Shown here in pieces: positions 6,863 to 17,036 of a stretch of DNA of 64,000 nt. Source of the stretch: Planctomycetota bacterium (GTDB lineage Bacteria; Planctomycetota; Phycisphaerae; Phycisphaerales; SM1A02); contig JADFFQ010000007.1 of the NCBI GenBank assembly GCA_022568135.1, forward strand, positions 1-64,000, written 5' to 3'. The translations under genes and the position numbers were made by a program. The notes under the pieces were generated by a model. That model had not been told where the DNA came from, did no database searches, and was given only the letters and a program-made list of their open reading frames with translations. Within the stretch, counting starts at the first letter, position 1. Each line of letters starts with the position of its first letter.

Positions 6863-8056
6863 ATGACATTTGCAAGACACACAATGGAACAACGGATGGC
6901 CAGCCTGGAGCGGCAGGTTCGAGCATGCCGGCAAGAGGCGCGACGGTATCGAACGCTCTCGGCATTTGTGGTTGTGGCGCTGATCGCCGCATGCACGATG
7001 GCGGCGACGGTCGGACCGTTGGTGCCGGACGTGATCCAGGCTCGGCGGTTCGAAGTGATCGACGGCGAGGGCCAGGTGGTGTTTGCCGCGACGGCCGGGG
7101 CCAAGGGTGGACAGGTTGATCTGTGGAACAGCGCCGGGGATGACGTGCTTCGGCTCTGGGTCAACGACAGCGGCGGCGATCTGGCCCTTTGGAATGATGC
7201 GGGCAAGAACGTCTTCGGGGCCTTTGCCACGCCTCAAGGCGGGGAGACCGCTCTCTGGAACGCCCAAGGGCAACGAGTCATGCGCAGCCTCGCCGACACC
7301 CACGGCGGCAAGATCGAGCTCATCAACACGCTGCGGCAGAAACCGGCGTTCACGGCGGGCACCAGCGAACACGGCGGACTCATCACTGTTTCAAGCACCG
7401 CCGGCCAGGTGGTCTTCTCAAGCAACGCGACGAATGAAGGCGGGCAGCTCATCGTGAACAATGCCGATGGATCAGCGGTGTGGACCGTCTCCCCGGATGA
7501 GCGTGGAGCTGGATTGGTGAGCGTCGCCGACGCCCTCGGCCAGCGGCGCTTCACGGCAGGCGTGAACCCCCAAGGCGGTGTAGCCCGTTTCTACGGCCCG
7601 GGCGACACGCCAGCGGTGATTGCCGGCGCTTCGGCTACAAGCGGCGGCGGGCGGGTGGATGTATTCAATTCCCAGGGGTTTCGCGTGTTCTCTACCGCAG
7701 CCGATCCCGACGGAGGCGGGCAGCTCAATCTGGCCAACGAGGCGGGCATGGTGCTCTTCTCGGTCGATACCGTCAAAGATGACGGTGCTTTACTAGCCCT
7801 GATGAACAGTGCCGGCACCAGACTCTTCCTAGTCGGGAGTCGCCGGATGGGCGGCTTGATGAACCTGATGAACGGTCAAGGCAATGTCGTGTTCATCGCC
7901 GGCACCGACGAGCAAGGCATGAACGGTGCGTTGTCTGTCAAGAACGGCACGGGCAGAGAGGTGGTCCATGTCGGGGTCACTGATGCTGACGACGGGGCGG
8001 TGACGGTCTGGGACGCGGTCGGTCGCACCAAACGGACCTTGTCCACACATCGCTAG
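6863..8056 (+). CDS. Membrane-anchored protein with about 14 tandem 22-24-residue repeats
   Basis: A short N-terminal helical segment (MASLERQVRACRQEARRY) leads into one membrane helix (AFVVVALIAACTMAATVG), followed by about 340 residues of tandem repeats. Each repeat has the form [hydrophobic]-x-[hydrophobic]-x-N-x2-G-x2-V-x12-GG, for example VDLWNSAGDDVLRLWV, LALWNDAGKNVFGAFA and MNLMNGQGNVVFIAGT. The even period and paired glycines suggest a beta-solenoid outside the membrane. No enzyme motif is seen. ATGs at 6863, 6884 and 6896 are all possible starts. Function is unknown; display or surface binding is only a guess. Confidence 0.6.
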   Translation: MTFARHTMEQRMASLERQVRACRQEARRYRTLSAFVVVALIAACTMAATVGPLVPDVIQARRFEVIDGEGQVVFAATAGAKGGQVDLWNSAGDDVLRLWVNDSGGDLALWNDAGKNVFGAFATPQGGETALWNAQGQRVMRSLADTHGGKIELINTLRQKPAFTAGTSEHGGLITVSSTAGQVVFSSNATNEGGQLIVNNADGSAVWTVSPDERGAGLVSVADALGQRRFTAGVNPQGGVARFYGPGDTPAVIAGASATSGGGRVDVFNSQGFRVFSTAADPDGGGQLNLANEAGMVLFSVDTVKDDGALLALMNSAGTRLFLVGSRRMGGLMNLMNGQGNVVFIAGTDEQGMNGALSVKNGTGREVVHVGVTDADDGAVTVWDAVGRTKRTLSTHR

Positions 8057-8251
8057 ACCGCCTGCCGAGCAGCTGTAGCCGCCGTTACACGCCGCGGCCG
8101 TCATGCTTGCCCCAGATCGCCCAGGCCGATCGATCCATCCCACACGCAACGTCTCAACGGTTATCTCCTTTGCCTGGGCCCCGCGCAGGGCTACATTCCT
8201 GTAGGGCTGCGGTTGTTGCCGCCGACTCCCCAAGCACCGTGAGAAGAGTGA

Positions 8252-8716
8252 ATGTCTGAAGTCGATTCGCAGCCAAATCTCCGTCTGGTCCGCTGTGATG
8301 ATTGGCCGGTTGCGGCTGCATCGAGCGCTGCTCGAGGGGCGCCCGTGCGGTTGGCGGCCGAGAGCCGGGATGCGAATCACAAGCCCGCACTGGACCCGAC
8401 CGATCCCCGCTGGATCCTGGCCGCTCGAGCGTATTCACAGCTTGAGGATCAGACGCTGACATACCAAGACCGCGAACGTCTATTGCGAATGGGCAGGCAA
8501 CTGGGCGTGCGTCCATCGGACGTGAACATGATCATTGCCATCGTTCAAGATCACGCCCGCCGAGGTATCGACCTCTCGGAAGCTGTGGAGGCCATCGCGC
8601 TGCTCAAGCAGCCGGCTGCGGGCCCCTCGGCAGGTTGGATCTGGGCTCGATGGGCAGCGGCCATTGCGACGGCCTTGGTCGCCAACGCATTGCTCATCTG
8701 GTGGCTGACCGCATGA
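8252..8716 (+). CDS. Tail-anchored protein of unknown function
   Basis: The 154-residue protein has a polar N-terminal half, a helical middle (DPRWILAARAYSQLEDQTLT, then RERLLRMGRQLGVRPSDVNM) and a single C-terminal membrane helix (AAAIATALVANALLIWWLTA) ending at the last residue. This is a tail-anchored layout with the bulk in the cytoplasm. The middle segment is of a kind I associate with uncharacterised planctomycete proteins, but I cannot name a family. It lies alone between the repeat protein and the convergent rnc gene. Confidence 0.55.
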   Translation: MSEVDSQPNLRLVRCDDWPVAAASSAARGAPVRLAAESRDANHKPALDPTDPRWILAARAYSQLEDQTLTYQDRERLLRMGRQLGVRPSDVNMIIAIVQDHARRGIDLSEAVEAIALLKQPAAGPSAGWIWARWAAAIATALVANALLIWWLTA

Positions 8717-8786
8717 TCCCCGAGAGCTCACTGCACCCTGATTAGGATTCCTTGGCGGTCGACCTCCTGCTTAGCATCATGCCCCT

Positions 8787-9554
8787 CTAAGCCCCGTCAA
8801 GCGAGGGGTCTGACAACTGATGGGTGGCGCGCGGAGGGGTGCACAACCTGATCTCGCCCTGGGCAGCTCGCTCGGCCAGCCCCAACTCCAGCAGGGCCTC
8901 TAATGCCGCCTGTTGTTCCGCCTGCTTTTTGGACGGGCCCCAACAGGCCTTGAAGCGTTTGGCGCCGATCTCGACTGCGACCTCGAAACACTTGGCGTGA
9001 TCCGGCCCCTTTTCGTCAAGGACAATGTATTGCGGCGAATATCGGAGATGCTGCTGGGCGTCTTGCTGTAGCACGGACTTGAAGTTGAACTGATGCCCGG
9101 AGCCAGCCGCCTGCTCGATGGTTGGCTTTATTCCCTTGATGATGAACCGCCGAGCGGCCTCTATGCCGCCGTCAACGTGCAAGGCCCCGATGAGCGACTC
9201 GTAGACCGCCGCCAACACTGATCGGGGCAGCACGCGGTGATCGGACATGCCCTTGCCGAGTCGAAGCAGCTCATCGAGCCCGAGCTCCTGGGCGATGTCG
9301 GCACAGGCGCGCCTGCTGACCACCGACGATTTGATCTTCGTCAAATCACCTTCCAGCAGATCCTCATATCGCTGAAACAGATAGTCGCAGACAACCATCC
9401 CCAGCACGGCATCTCCGAGGAACTCCAGCCGCTCATTACTCTGCAGTCGCGAGTCGGCCACCGAGGCGTGCGTCAGCGCGCGTGCAAGCAACTGCCGATC
9501 GGAGAATCGATGTCCCAACAGCCGCTCAGCCGTGCGAATATCCTCAGGGTCCAT
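8787..9554 (-). CDS. rnc: Ribonuclease III
   Basis: The 255-residue protein has the RNase III signature NERLEFLGDAVL near residue 42 and the second acidic active-site segment AAVYESLIGALHVDGG near residue 115. A C-terminal double-stranded RNA-binding domain begins at FNFKSVLQQDAQQ and ends KKQAEQQAALEALLELG. It cleaves dsRNA in rRNA maturation and mRNA turnover as a Mg2+-dependent dimer. ATG 9554 (MDPEDIRTAERLLG) is chosen because it fits the family's N terminus; the frame is open further upstream without family similarity. Confidence 0.93.
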   Translation of the reverse strand: MDPEDIRTAERLLGHRFSDRQLLARALTHASVADSRLQSNERLEFLGDAVLGMVVCDYLFQRYEDLLEGDLTKIKSSVVSRRACADIAQELGLDELLRLGKGMSDHRVLPRSVLAAVYESLIGALHVDGGIEAARRFIIKGIKPTIEQAAGSGHQFNFKSVLQQDAQQHLRYSPQYIVLDEKGPDHAKCFEVAVEIGAKRFKACWGPSKKQAEQQAALEALLELGLAERAAQGEIRLCTPPRATHQLSDPSLDGA

Positions 9555-9970
9555 GGCATCCGGTCGCCGATGAGGGATCGGTGCAGGCCGCCAACGACAC
9601 CCCGGCTCCTGCGGGAGCGTCGAGGGGACCTGCCGCATCGTGCTGGTGCTGGGCGGGCTTTGCAGTCGCTGAAACTATGGCGGCTGCAAAACGCGCTCAG
9701 TGGAGCCTCCGCAGCTCCAGGTCACAACAAACTATATAGCACCTGGATCGGCTTCTGCCAACCACGACCTTAGCCATCCCACAAGTTCAGCCGCCAACCC
9801 GGGGATACGCGATCCTGAACTTGATTCAAGACTGCCCACAGGCCGTGGCTGCTGATTCGCTTGAGAGGCTGGCTTGGGACCGCCGGTGATGCTACGCTGT
9901 CTCCATCGCACGTCGGGCGGCTGTTCCAGAGCGGCGGCATCGAGCGTAGGTAGATCGGAACGACTCCCCT
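9555..9970. other. Gene-free interval between rnc and rpmH
   Basis: No protein-coding or RNA gene could be supported here. A run reading TATATAGC near 9736 is locally AT-rich and might be part of a promoter for either rnc or rpmH, but no clear -35 partner is seen. Confidence 0.4.
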
Positions 9971-10105
9971 ATGCACTATCCGCGTCATATAAGCAACATC
10001 AAGCGGAAGCGGAAGTTGAGCTTCCGAGCCCGTATGAAGACGAGCCTTGGGCGGAAGATGATCAATCGCAAGCGCCGCATGGGCCGGCGGCTGACCCCGG
10101 TGTGA
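9971..10105 (+). CDS. rpmH: Ribosomal protein bL34
   Basis: This 44-codon ORF encodes MHYPRHISNIKRKRKLSFRA and continues RMKTSLGRKMINRKRRMGRR before LTPV. The FRARMxTxxGRKxxxRRRxxGR core is diagnostic for bL34, a small basic protein of the large ribosomal subunit. An in-frame stop at 9947-9949 leaves ATG 9971 as the only usable start. Its usual partner rnpA (RNase P protein) is not found in the 98 bases to the next gene, aroK, which runs on the opposite strand. Length matches the family (44-47 residues). Confidence 0.92.
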   Translation: MHYPRHISNIKRKRKLSFRARMKTSLGRKMINRKRRMGRRLTPV

Positions 10106-10203
10106 CTCCGACGGCACAGCCCCAAACGCCAATCCGACGGTAGCGCCGGTGCTCAAAGCGTTGGGCTGTTCGAGCCGCCTCCAGCCACCGCGTACGTTAG
10201 CGT

Positions 10204-10737
10204 TCATTCCCGAAAGGCCAGCTCAATCAGCCCCTTGGCCGCTTCCTCGGGCGCGGTGTCGGTCACATCGTATTCCAGGTCCGCCAGCTCGCGGTAAGTC
10301 GGTTCCCGTTGAGCCAGCACCGCGGCGGTCTCTTGCACCGGATCGCCTTGGGTCAGCGACGGGCGATCACCGGGGTCGTGCGCCAGACGACGAACCAACT
10401 CGTCCGTCGCGCACCGGAGATAGATGACTTTGACCCGCCCAGCGCGCCGCTGGGCACCAATGCACTGTCGAACGGCTGGAATGATCGGCGTCCCGCCGCC
10501 GAGCGCGACTACCTGGTCATCGGCATCGAGGGTCTTGGTGAGCATCCGCAATTCAGCATCGCGCCAAGCGTCCTCCCCATGGACCGTCCATACGGCGTGG
10601 ACCGACGACTCAGCGAATGTCGCCAGCACGCGCTCATCGAGCTCGATGAACGGCCGTCGCAGCAGCTGGGCAAGCCGTCGGCCGATCGTGGACTTCCCGC
10701 AGCCCCGCAGACCCATCAGAAGCGTGTTCATGCTCAT
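10204..10737 (-). CDS. aroK: Shikimate kinase
   Basis: The 177-residue protein begins with the P-loop GLRGCGKST at residues 9-17, then RPFIELDERV with the shikimate-binding Asp, and VVALGGGTPI, the conserved GGG segment. A lid region with the DRPSL arginine follows (GDRPSLTQGD). It should phosphorylate shikimate at O-3 with ATP, in chorismate synthesis in the cytosol. Length matches the family. It stands alone, convergent with rpmH. Confidence 0.88.
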   Translation of the reverse strand: MSMNTLLMGLRGCGKSTIGRRLAQLLRRPFIELDERVLATFAESSVHAVWTVHGEDAWRDAELRMLTKTLDADDQVVALGGGTPIIPAVRQCIGAQRRAGRVKVIYLRCATDELVRRLAHDPGDRPSLTQGDPVQETAAVLAQREPTYRELADLEYDVTDTAPEEAAKGLIELAFRE

Positions 10738-10857
10738 GGTTGTACGGCCGATTGGCAGACATATGCAAAACCGTGCCGCAGCCCCCGAAGCGCCGCCACA
10801 CCCGCGACGTGCGCGGGGAGCATGTCCCTATCTTACGAAGAACTGCAATATGAATCG

Positions 10858-11244
10858 CTACGCGGCCTGCCGGGCCGTGCCGCTCGCCAGATAGCTGACC
10901 AGCCGGTCGCGATCGGAGCGGTTTGGGAATTCGACAAAGCGCAGGGCCATGCGGCGCGGGCCCGGATCATCTTCAGCATCGTTCACCCAGACCACGCTGG
11001 CCCAGGCTTCAACGCCGTGTTCCAACGGCGCACCGGGCAGATTGAGACGCACGGCAATGGATTCTCCGAGCTCGAGCGGCTCATCCAGTTCAATACGAAC
11101 TCCGCCCTCGCTAACGTCATAGACGTGCCCATGCAGCCCATGCGTGCCGGTCTCAGGGAGGCGCCGGGCTATCACCGTGGCGTACATCGGCAGCACTCGA
11201 AGCCGCCTGTGCGCGCGACGGTTGGGTTGATCGCTCACGTCCAT
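10858..11244 (-). CDS. PilZ-domain protein, probable c-di-GMP receptor
   Basis: The 128-residue protein holds the two c-di-GMP contacts of PilZ domains: RRAHRR (RxxxR-type) near residue 8 and DVSEGG (D/NxSxxG) near residue 44, followed by the beta-barrel pattern (VRIELDEPLELGESIAVRL). PilZ proteins bind cyclic di-GMP and control motility, adhesion or polysaccharide output. ATG 11244 has GGAG and AGGTG upstream; ATG 11280 is an alternative. A single domain with no effector attached, so the partner is unknown. Confidence 0.75.
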   Translation of the reverse strand: MDVSDQPNRRAHRRLRVLPMYATVIARRLPETGTHGLHGHVYDVSEGGVRIELDEPLELGESIAVRLNLPGAPLEHGVEAWASVVWVNDAEDDPGPRRMALRFVEFPNRSDRDRLVSYLASGTARQAA

Positions 11245-11629
11245 ATCACCTGCTCCGCCGACCGCTTCGTCCCGTCGCATGATGGAGATGACTATCGGCC
11301 ATTGGGCGGTCGTTCTTGAAACACGCCTGGGGACGGGGCGCCGGGTCGTGGCGGTCGCCCAGAACCTGGGACGGGCATGGCGGTTAGTCAGTAGCCCCGT
11401 TGAGGACCGCCCATCCGCCCAGCCACAGCTCCAAGAAGGTGAAACCGCGGATAAACATAGCTGGATGCAGATGCTACGAGCGGCAAACAACGTCGTGCGG
11501 GGCTTGTCCTGCACCTCATAGCCGCGCGAGTAACGACCGGATTCGCCAAACGTCTCGTCTGGTCGATCCGTGTTGATAAGTGTTTCCGCCTGCTGCGGAT
11601 GGCTCCGTGGACTTTGTAGCCTTGTAATA
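11245..11629. other. Gene-free interval
   Basis: No gene is supported between the PilZ gene and the Fur-type gene. An open frame on the plus strand at 11279-11521 has no recognisable protein features or ribosome-binding site. Nothing else seen. Confidence 0.35.
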
Positions 11630-12067
11630 TTAGCCGCGGGGTGGTGATGGTCTGGCCAGGAGTTGAATGTTGAGCCCGTCCACCTGAACGCCCAGCTTCA
11701 GCTCAATCTCGGCGATAACGGAGCGGGGCAAATGTTCGATCAACTTGGAGCCGAGCTCGCTGGGAACATCCTGGATTTCGTTGCTCTCCCGAAAGCAGAC
11801 ATGCAGATGTTCGCTGGTGTCGGCGTCATATCGGCAACTGCCGTTGCTGGTCGGCAGCTTGCGGGCCAGCCCGGCCTTGCACAAGGCCTCGAGCGTGTTG
11901 TATACGGTGGCGAGGCTGAGCCGAGTCGTGCTTGGCTTGACCGTGAGGAACAGCTCCTCTGCGGTCGGATGACTCCTGCTCTCGGCCAGGTTCTCATACA
12001 GCGCCCGCCGCTGGGCCGTGCATCGAAGATTGTGGCGGGCAAACAGCTCGCGAGTTGTCGCCATCAT
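11630..12067 (-). CDS. Fur-family metalloregulator
   Basis: The 145-residue protein has the Fur winged helix (LRCTAQRRALYENLAE, then HPTAEELF and the recognition helix LSLATVYNTLEALCKAG), and a dimerisation half with RYDADTSEHLHV. It should repress genes in response to a metal or peroxide. PerR-like length. Unusually the structural zinc motif CxxC expected after EHLHV is only a single Cys (CFRESNEIQDV). The gene is divergent from ilvC with 136 bases between, so autoregulation from that space is plausible. Two adjacent ATGs (12067 and 12064) could start it. Confidence 0.82.
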   Translation of the reverse strand: MMATTRELFARHNLRCTAQRRALYENLAESRSHPTAEELFLTVKPSTTRLSLATVYNTLEALCKAGLARKLPTSNGSCRYDADTSEHLHVCFRESNEIQDVPSELGSKLIEHLPRSVIAEIELKLGVQVDGLNIQLLARPSPPRG

Positions 12068-12203
12068 CAGCCTTCCTGGACGGATCGGCTCCTGGGCCTC
12101 AGAATCAACGCTGGATTATTGTCCCGATCTCAGGACCAGACCACTTTTGGGTAGTGATTGAATCCGAATCTCATAATTCCCCTTCCGCCGGGCAGGAGCG
12201 CCT

Positions 12204-13250
12204 ATGGCCGCCAAGATTCTTCGAGGACCCCAAGACGCACCGATCGACCCGCTCCGCGACAAGACCGTCGCGGTTGTCGGGTTCGGCAACCAGGGGCACG
12301 CCCACGCTCTGAACCTGCGCGAGTCAGGGATTGAGGTTGTGGTGGCCAACAGGCGCGATACGCCCAATGGTCGCCGAGCCCTGGAGTGCGGGTTCGAGCC
12401 GATGAATATTCCAGACGCGGTCAGCGATGCCGATCTGGTCATCATCGCCCTTGCCGACGAAGCCCAGCCCCAGCTGTACCTTCACAGTATCGCGCCCAAT
12501 CTGAAGGCGGACGCGATCGTGGGCTTTCTGCACGGATTCAACATCCGCTACGGCTTGATCGAGCCTGCTGCGGATGTGGGGGTGATCCTGATTGCCCCGA
12601 AAGGACCGGGCCGCACACTGCGGCGGCTGTATCGCCAAGACCGTGGCCTGCCTTGTCTGTTCGCAATGCATCAGGATTCGCCGAAGTCGGACGCAGAGGC
12701 GATCGGCCTGGCCTGGGCCAACGCGATCGGCTGTGCGCGAGCGGGCATCATTTACACCAGCTTCGCCGACGAAACTGAAACCGATCTGTTTGGCGAGCAG
12801 GCGGTGCTGTGCGGCGGCATGAGTGAGCTGATCCTGGCTGCGTTCACGGTGCTGACTGAAGCTGGGTATCCTGCGGAACTGGCCTACCTGGAATGCTGCC
12901 ATGAGGTCAAGCAGATCGCCGATCTGGTTTACCAGCGCGGGTTGGCCGGCATGTACCAGGCCGTCAGCAACACGGCCGAGTTCGGCGGCCATCGTGTTGG
13001 ACCATTACTGATCGACGACTCCGTTCGACAGCGGATGCAGCACATCCTGCGCGAAGTGCGCGACGGCACGTTCGCCAAAGCGCTGCGGCAGGACTATGAC
13101 CGGGATTTTACGTGGTTCAAACAGCAGCGCGAATCGGCCCGTAGCCACCCCATCGAGCCCGCCGGTGAAACCGTACGATCGTTGATGCCGTGGCTGTCAG
13201 AACCACAGGACTCAGACTCATTGAGCGACCCCTCTCCGAGTGGCGCGTGA
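12204..13250 (+). CDS. ilvC: Ketol-acid reductoisomerase
   Basis: The 348-residue class I-length protein has the NADPH-binding GFGNQGHAHALNLRESG near residue 28, FLHGFNIRYG with the catalytic His, and the Mg2+ ligands in ETETDLFGEQAVLCGG and LECCHEVKQI. It converts acetolactate or acetohydroxybutyrate into the dihydroxy acids of valine and isoleucine synthesis. CAGGAG precedes ATG 12204. One odd residue: the segment normally PKGPGHTVRRE reads PKGPGRTLRRLY. No other ilv or leu gene is adjacent; uppP follows with a possible 11-base overlap. Confidence 0.92.
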   Translation: MAAKILRGPQDAPIDPLRDKTVAVVGFGNQGHAHALNLRESGIEVVVANRRDTPNGRRALECGFEPMNIPDAVSDADLVIIALADEAQPQLYLHSIAPNLKADAIVGFLHGFNIRYGLIEPAADVGVILIAPKGPGRTLRRLYRQDRGLPCLFAMHQDSPKSDAEAIGLAWANAIGCARAGIIYTSFADETETDLFGEQAVLCGGMSELILAAFTVLTEAGYPAELAYLECCHEVKQIADLVYQRGLAGMYQAVSNTAEFGGHRVGPLLIDDSVRQRMQHILREVRDGTFAKALRQDYDRDFTWFKQQRESARSHPIEPAGETVRSLMPWLSEPQDSDSLSDPSPSGA

Positions 13251-14157
13251 TTCGCAGGGAAGCAGCGCTTTGACCATCTACGAAGCGATCGTCCTGGGCG
13301 TGGTGGAGGGCATCACCGAGTACCTGCCGATCAGCTCGACCGGGCATCTGATCATCACCTCCGCTTTGCTCAATCTCAATGAGACCGCTGAGGTCAAGCA
13401 GGCCGTTGACGCCTTCACGATCGTGATCCAGGGCGGAGCGATTGGGGCCGTGCTGGGTCTCTATTGGAAGCGCGTTCGACAGATGATTCGCGGTCTGCTC
13501 GGCAAGGACCACAATGGCCGAAGACTCCTGGTCAATCTGTTGGTTGCATTTGCACCTGCTGCGATACTTGGACCGTTCCTCGCTGGGACCATCAAATCGC
13601 ACCTGTTCTATCCCATCCCCGTCATGGCCGCTCTGGCCACCGGGGGCTTGCTGATGGTGTTCTTGACGAAGTGGCAGAGGAAGTTCTTCCACGGCAATGA
13701 GAGCCTAGAGCCGACCGATTCCCACAGCTACGTGGATATCGAGCACCTGACCTGGCTGAGATCACTGATCATTGGTCTGCTGCAGTGCGTCGCGATGTGG
13801 CCGGGCACGAGCCGATCGATGATGACGATCGTGGGCGGCATGGGCGTCGGGCTTCGACCCAAGCACGCCGCTGAGTTCAGCTTTCTGCTGGGGTTGCCAA
13901 CGCTCGGAGGCGCCTGCGTCTACAGCGCCGCAGGGAACTTTCTGGGCGATGGGCCGAATATGTTCGAGCTGCTGGGCGTCTGGCCGCTGGTGATCGGCTT
14001 TGTCGTCGCGACGATCTCCGCCGCCTTGGCCGTGAAGTGGCTCGTCGGTTATCTGGGTAGCCATGGCCTCGCGCTATTCGGCTGGTACCGCCTGGCCCTG
14101 TGTGTGCTGCTGGGCGTGTTGTATCTGCAAGGCACGCTGACAATCTCCCCCAGCTAG
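13240..14157 (+). CDS. uppP: Undecaprenyl-diphosphatase
   Basis: The 305-residue polytopic protein holds EGITEYLPISSTGHLI near residue 22, carrying the catalytic Glu and Ser/His residues, and MWPGTSRSMMTIVGGM near residue 187, the second active-site motif of the UppP/BacA family. It dephosphorylates undecaprenyl diphosphate on the outer face of the inner membrane to recycle the peptidoglycan carrier lipid, and confers bacitracin tolerance. GTG 13240 overlaps the end of ilvC; TTG 13270 with AGGGAAG upstream is an equally good start that avoids the overlap. Confidence 0.92.
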   Translation: MARDSQGSSALTIYEAIVLGVVEGITEYLPISSTGHLIITSALLNLNETAEVKQAVDAFTIVIQGGAIGAVLGLYWKRVRQMIRGLLGKDHNGRRLLVNLLVAFAPAAILGPFLAGTIKSHLFYPIPVMAALATGGLLMVFLTKWQRKFFHGNESLEPTDSHSYVDIEHLTWLRSLIIGLLQCVAMWPGTSRSMMTIVGGMGVGLRPKHAAEFSFLLGLPTLGGACVYSAAGNFLGDGPNMFELLGVWPLVIGFVVATISAALAVKWLVGYLGSHGLALFGWYRLALCVLLGVLYLQGTLTISPS

Positions 14158-14174
14158 GATCATGCGCACTACCC

Positions 14175-14705
14175 CTACTCTGAATGCGTATCAGCCAGGG
14201 TCTGGGCCATGAGGTCGCTGTAGCCGGCGCTGATCGGCTCGCCCAGGGTCGGCCCAAACACCTCGCGAAGATGGTTGATCGCCATGTGGCACTCTTGCAC
14301 ATCTAACTTGGGGGAGACGACCGCTTCGAACTCGATGAACGTTCCTATCTTGTCAACCTCATCGAGGTGAATTCGAACGTTGGCCAGCGTCCACAGTTCC
14401 CGAACCTTGGTCACCTCCAGCCACGCACGTAGATTATGGGTCCCCCAGCGGCGCTTCGCTTGTTCGTCACTGAGGATGGTGTAGTGGCACATCCTCGGGC
14501 GAACGAGGTCGGAGCGATGGTAGTAGATCCATTCCGTCGGTTCGCCTCGCGATTCGCGCTTCTTGAGCCGGCCGTCGAGCAGCTTGTAATACGTGTCCTT
14601 CTGGCGAAGCGTGCCGACATGGTGGGCCCCAAGTAGCGCGCATTGTCTGCGGGCAGCGACCGGATCGCGCAACTCTGCCTTGAACTCAATGTTGTGCATG
14701 CTCAA
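14175..14705 (-). CDS. CYTH-domain protein (class IV adenylate cyclase/triphosphatase-like)
   Basis: The 176-residue protein starts MSMHNIEFKAELRDP, the ExExK-type motif of the CYTH triphosphate-tunnel fold (here NIEFKAEL). Alternating basic strands follow (LKKRESRG, NVRIHLDEVDKIGTFIEFE). Members hydrolyse inorganic or thiamine triphosphate, or cyclise ATP to cAMP; which applies here cannot be told from sequence alone. VDKIGTFIEFE is typical of the CyaB-like branch. It is last in the minus-strand run that starts with the sigma-like gene, 120 bases after ligA. Confidence 0.75.
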   Translation of the reverse strand: MSMHNIEFKAELRDPVAARRQCALLGAHHVGTLRQKDTYYKLLDGRLKKRESRGEPTEWIYYHRSDLVRPRMCHYTILSDEQAKRRWGTHNLRAWLEVTKVRELWTLANVRIHLDEVDKIGTFIEFEAVVSPKLDVQECHMAINHLREVFGPTLGEPISAGYSDLMAQTLADTHSE

Positions 14706-14825
14706 TGTCGACCAACCCCCGAGAAGGCGCTGTCCGTCCGGCGTTCAAAGATACAAGCCCGCCACACCTTCGCAGCCGCGGCCCCCGCATATCCATGCCT
14801 GGCTGTGGCCTTGTAACACCGCATC

Positions 14826-17036
<2,211 letters not shown>

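Noticed and set aside
9770-10207. Minus-strand 145-codon ORF opposite rpmH
   Set aside because: It is a shadow of the Lys/Arg-rich bL34 gene; bL34 is unmistakable on the plus strand.
12068-12203. Fur or PerR operator between the fur-type gene and ilvC
   Set aside because: A stretch with GAATC and ATAATTC repeats exists near 12160-12179 but does not form a proper dyad of the expected kind.
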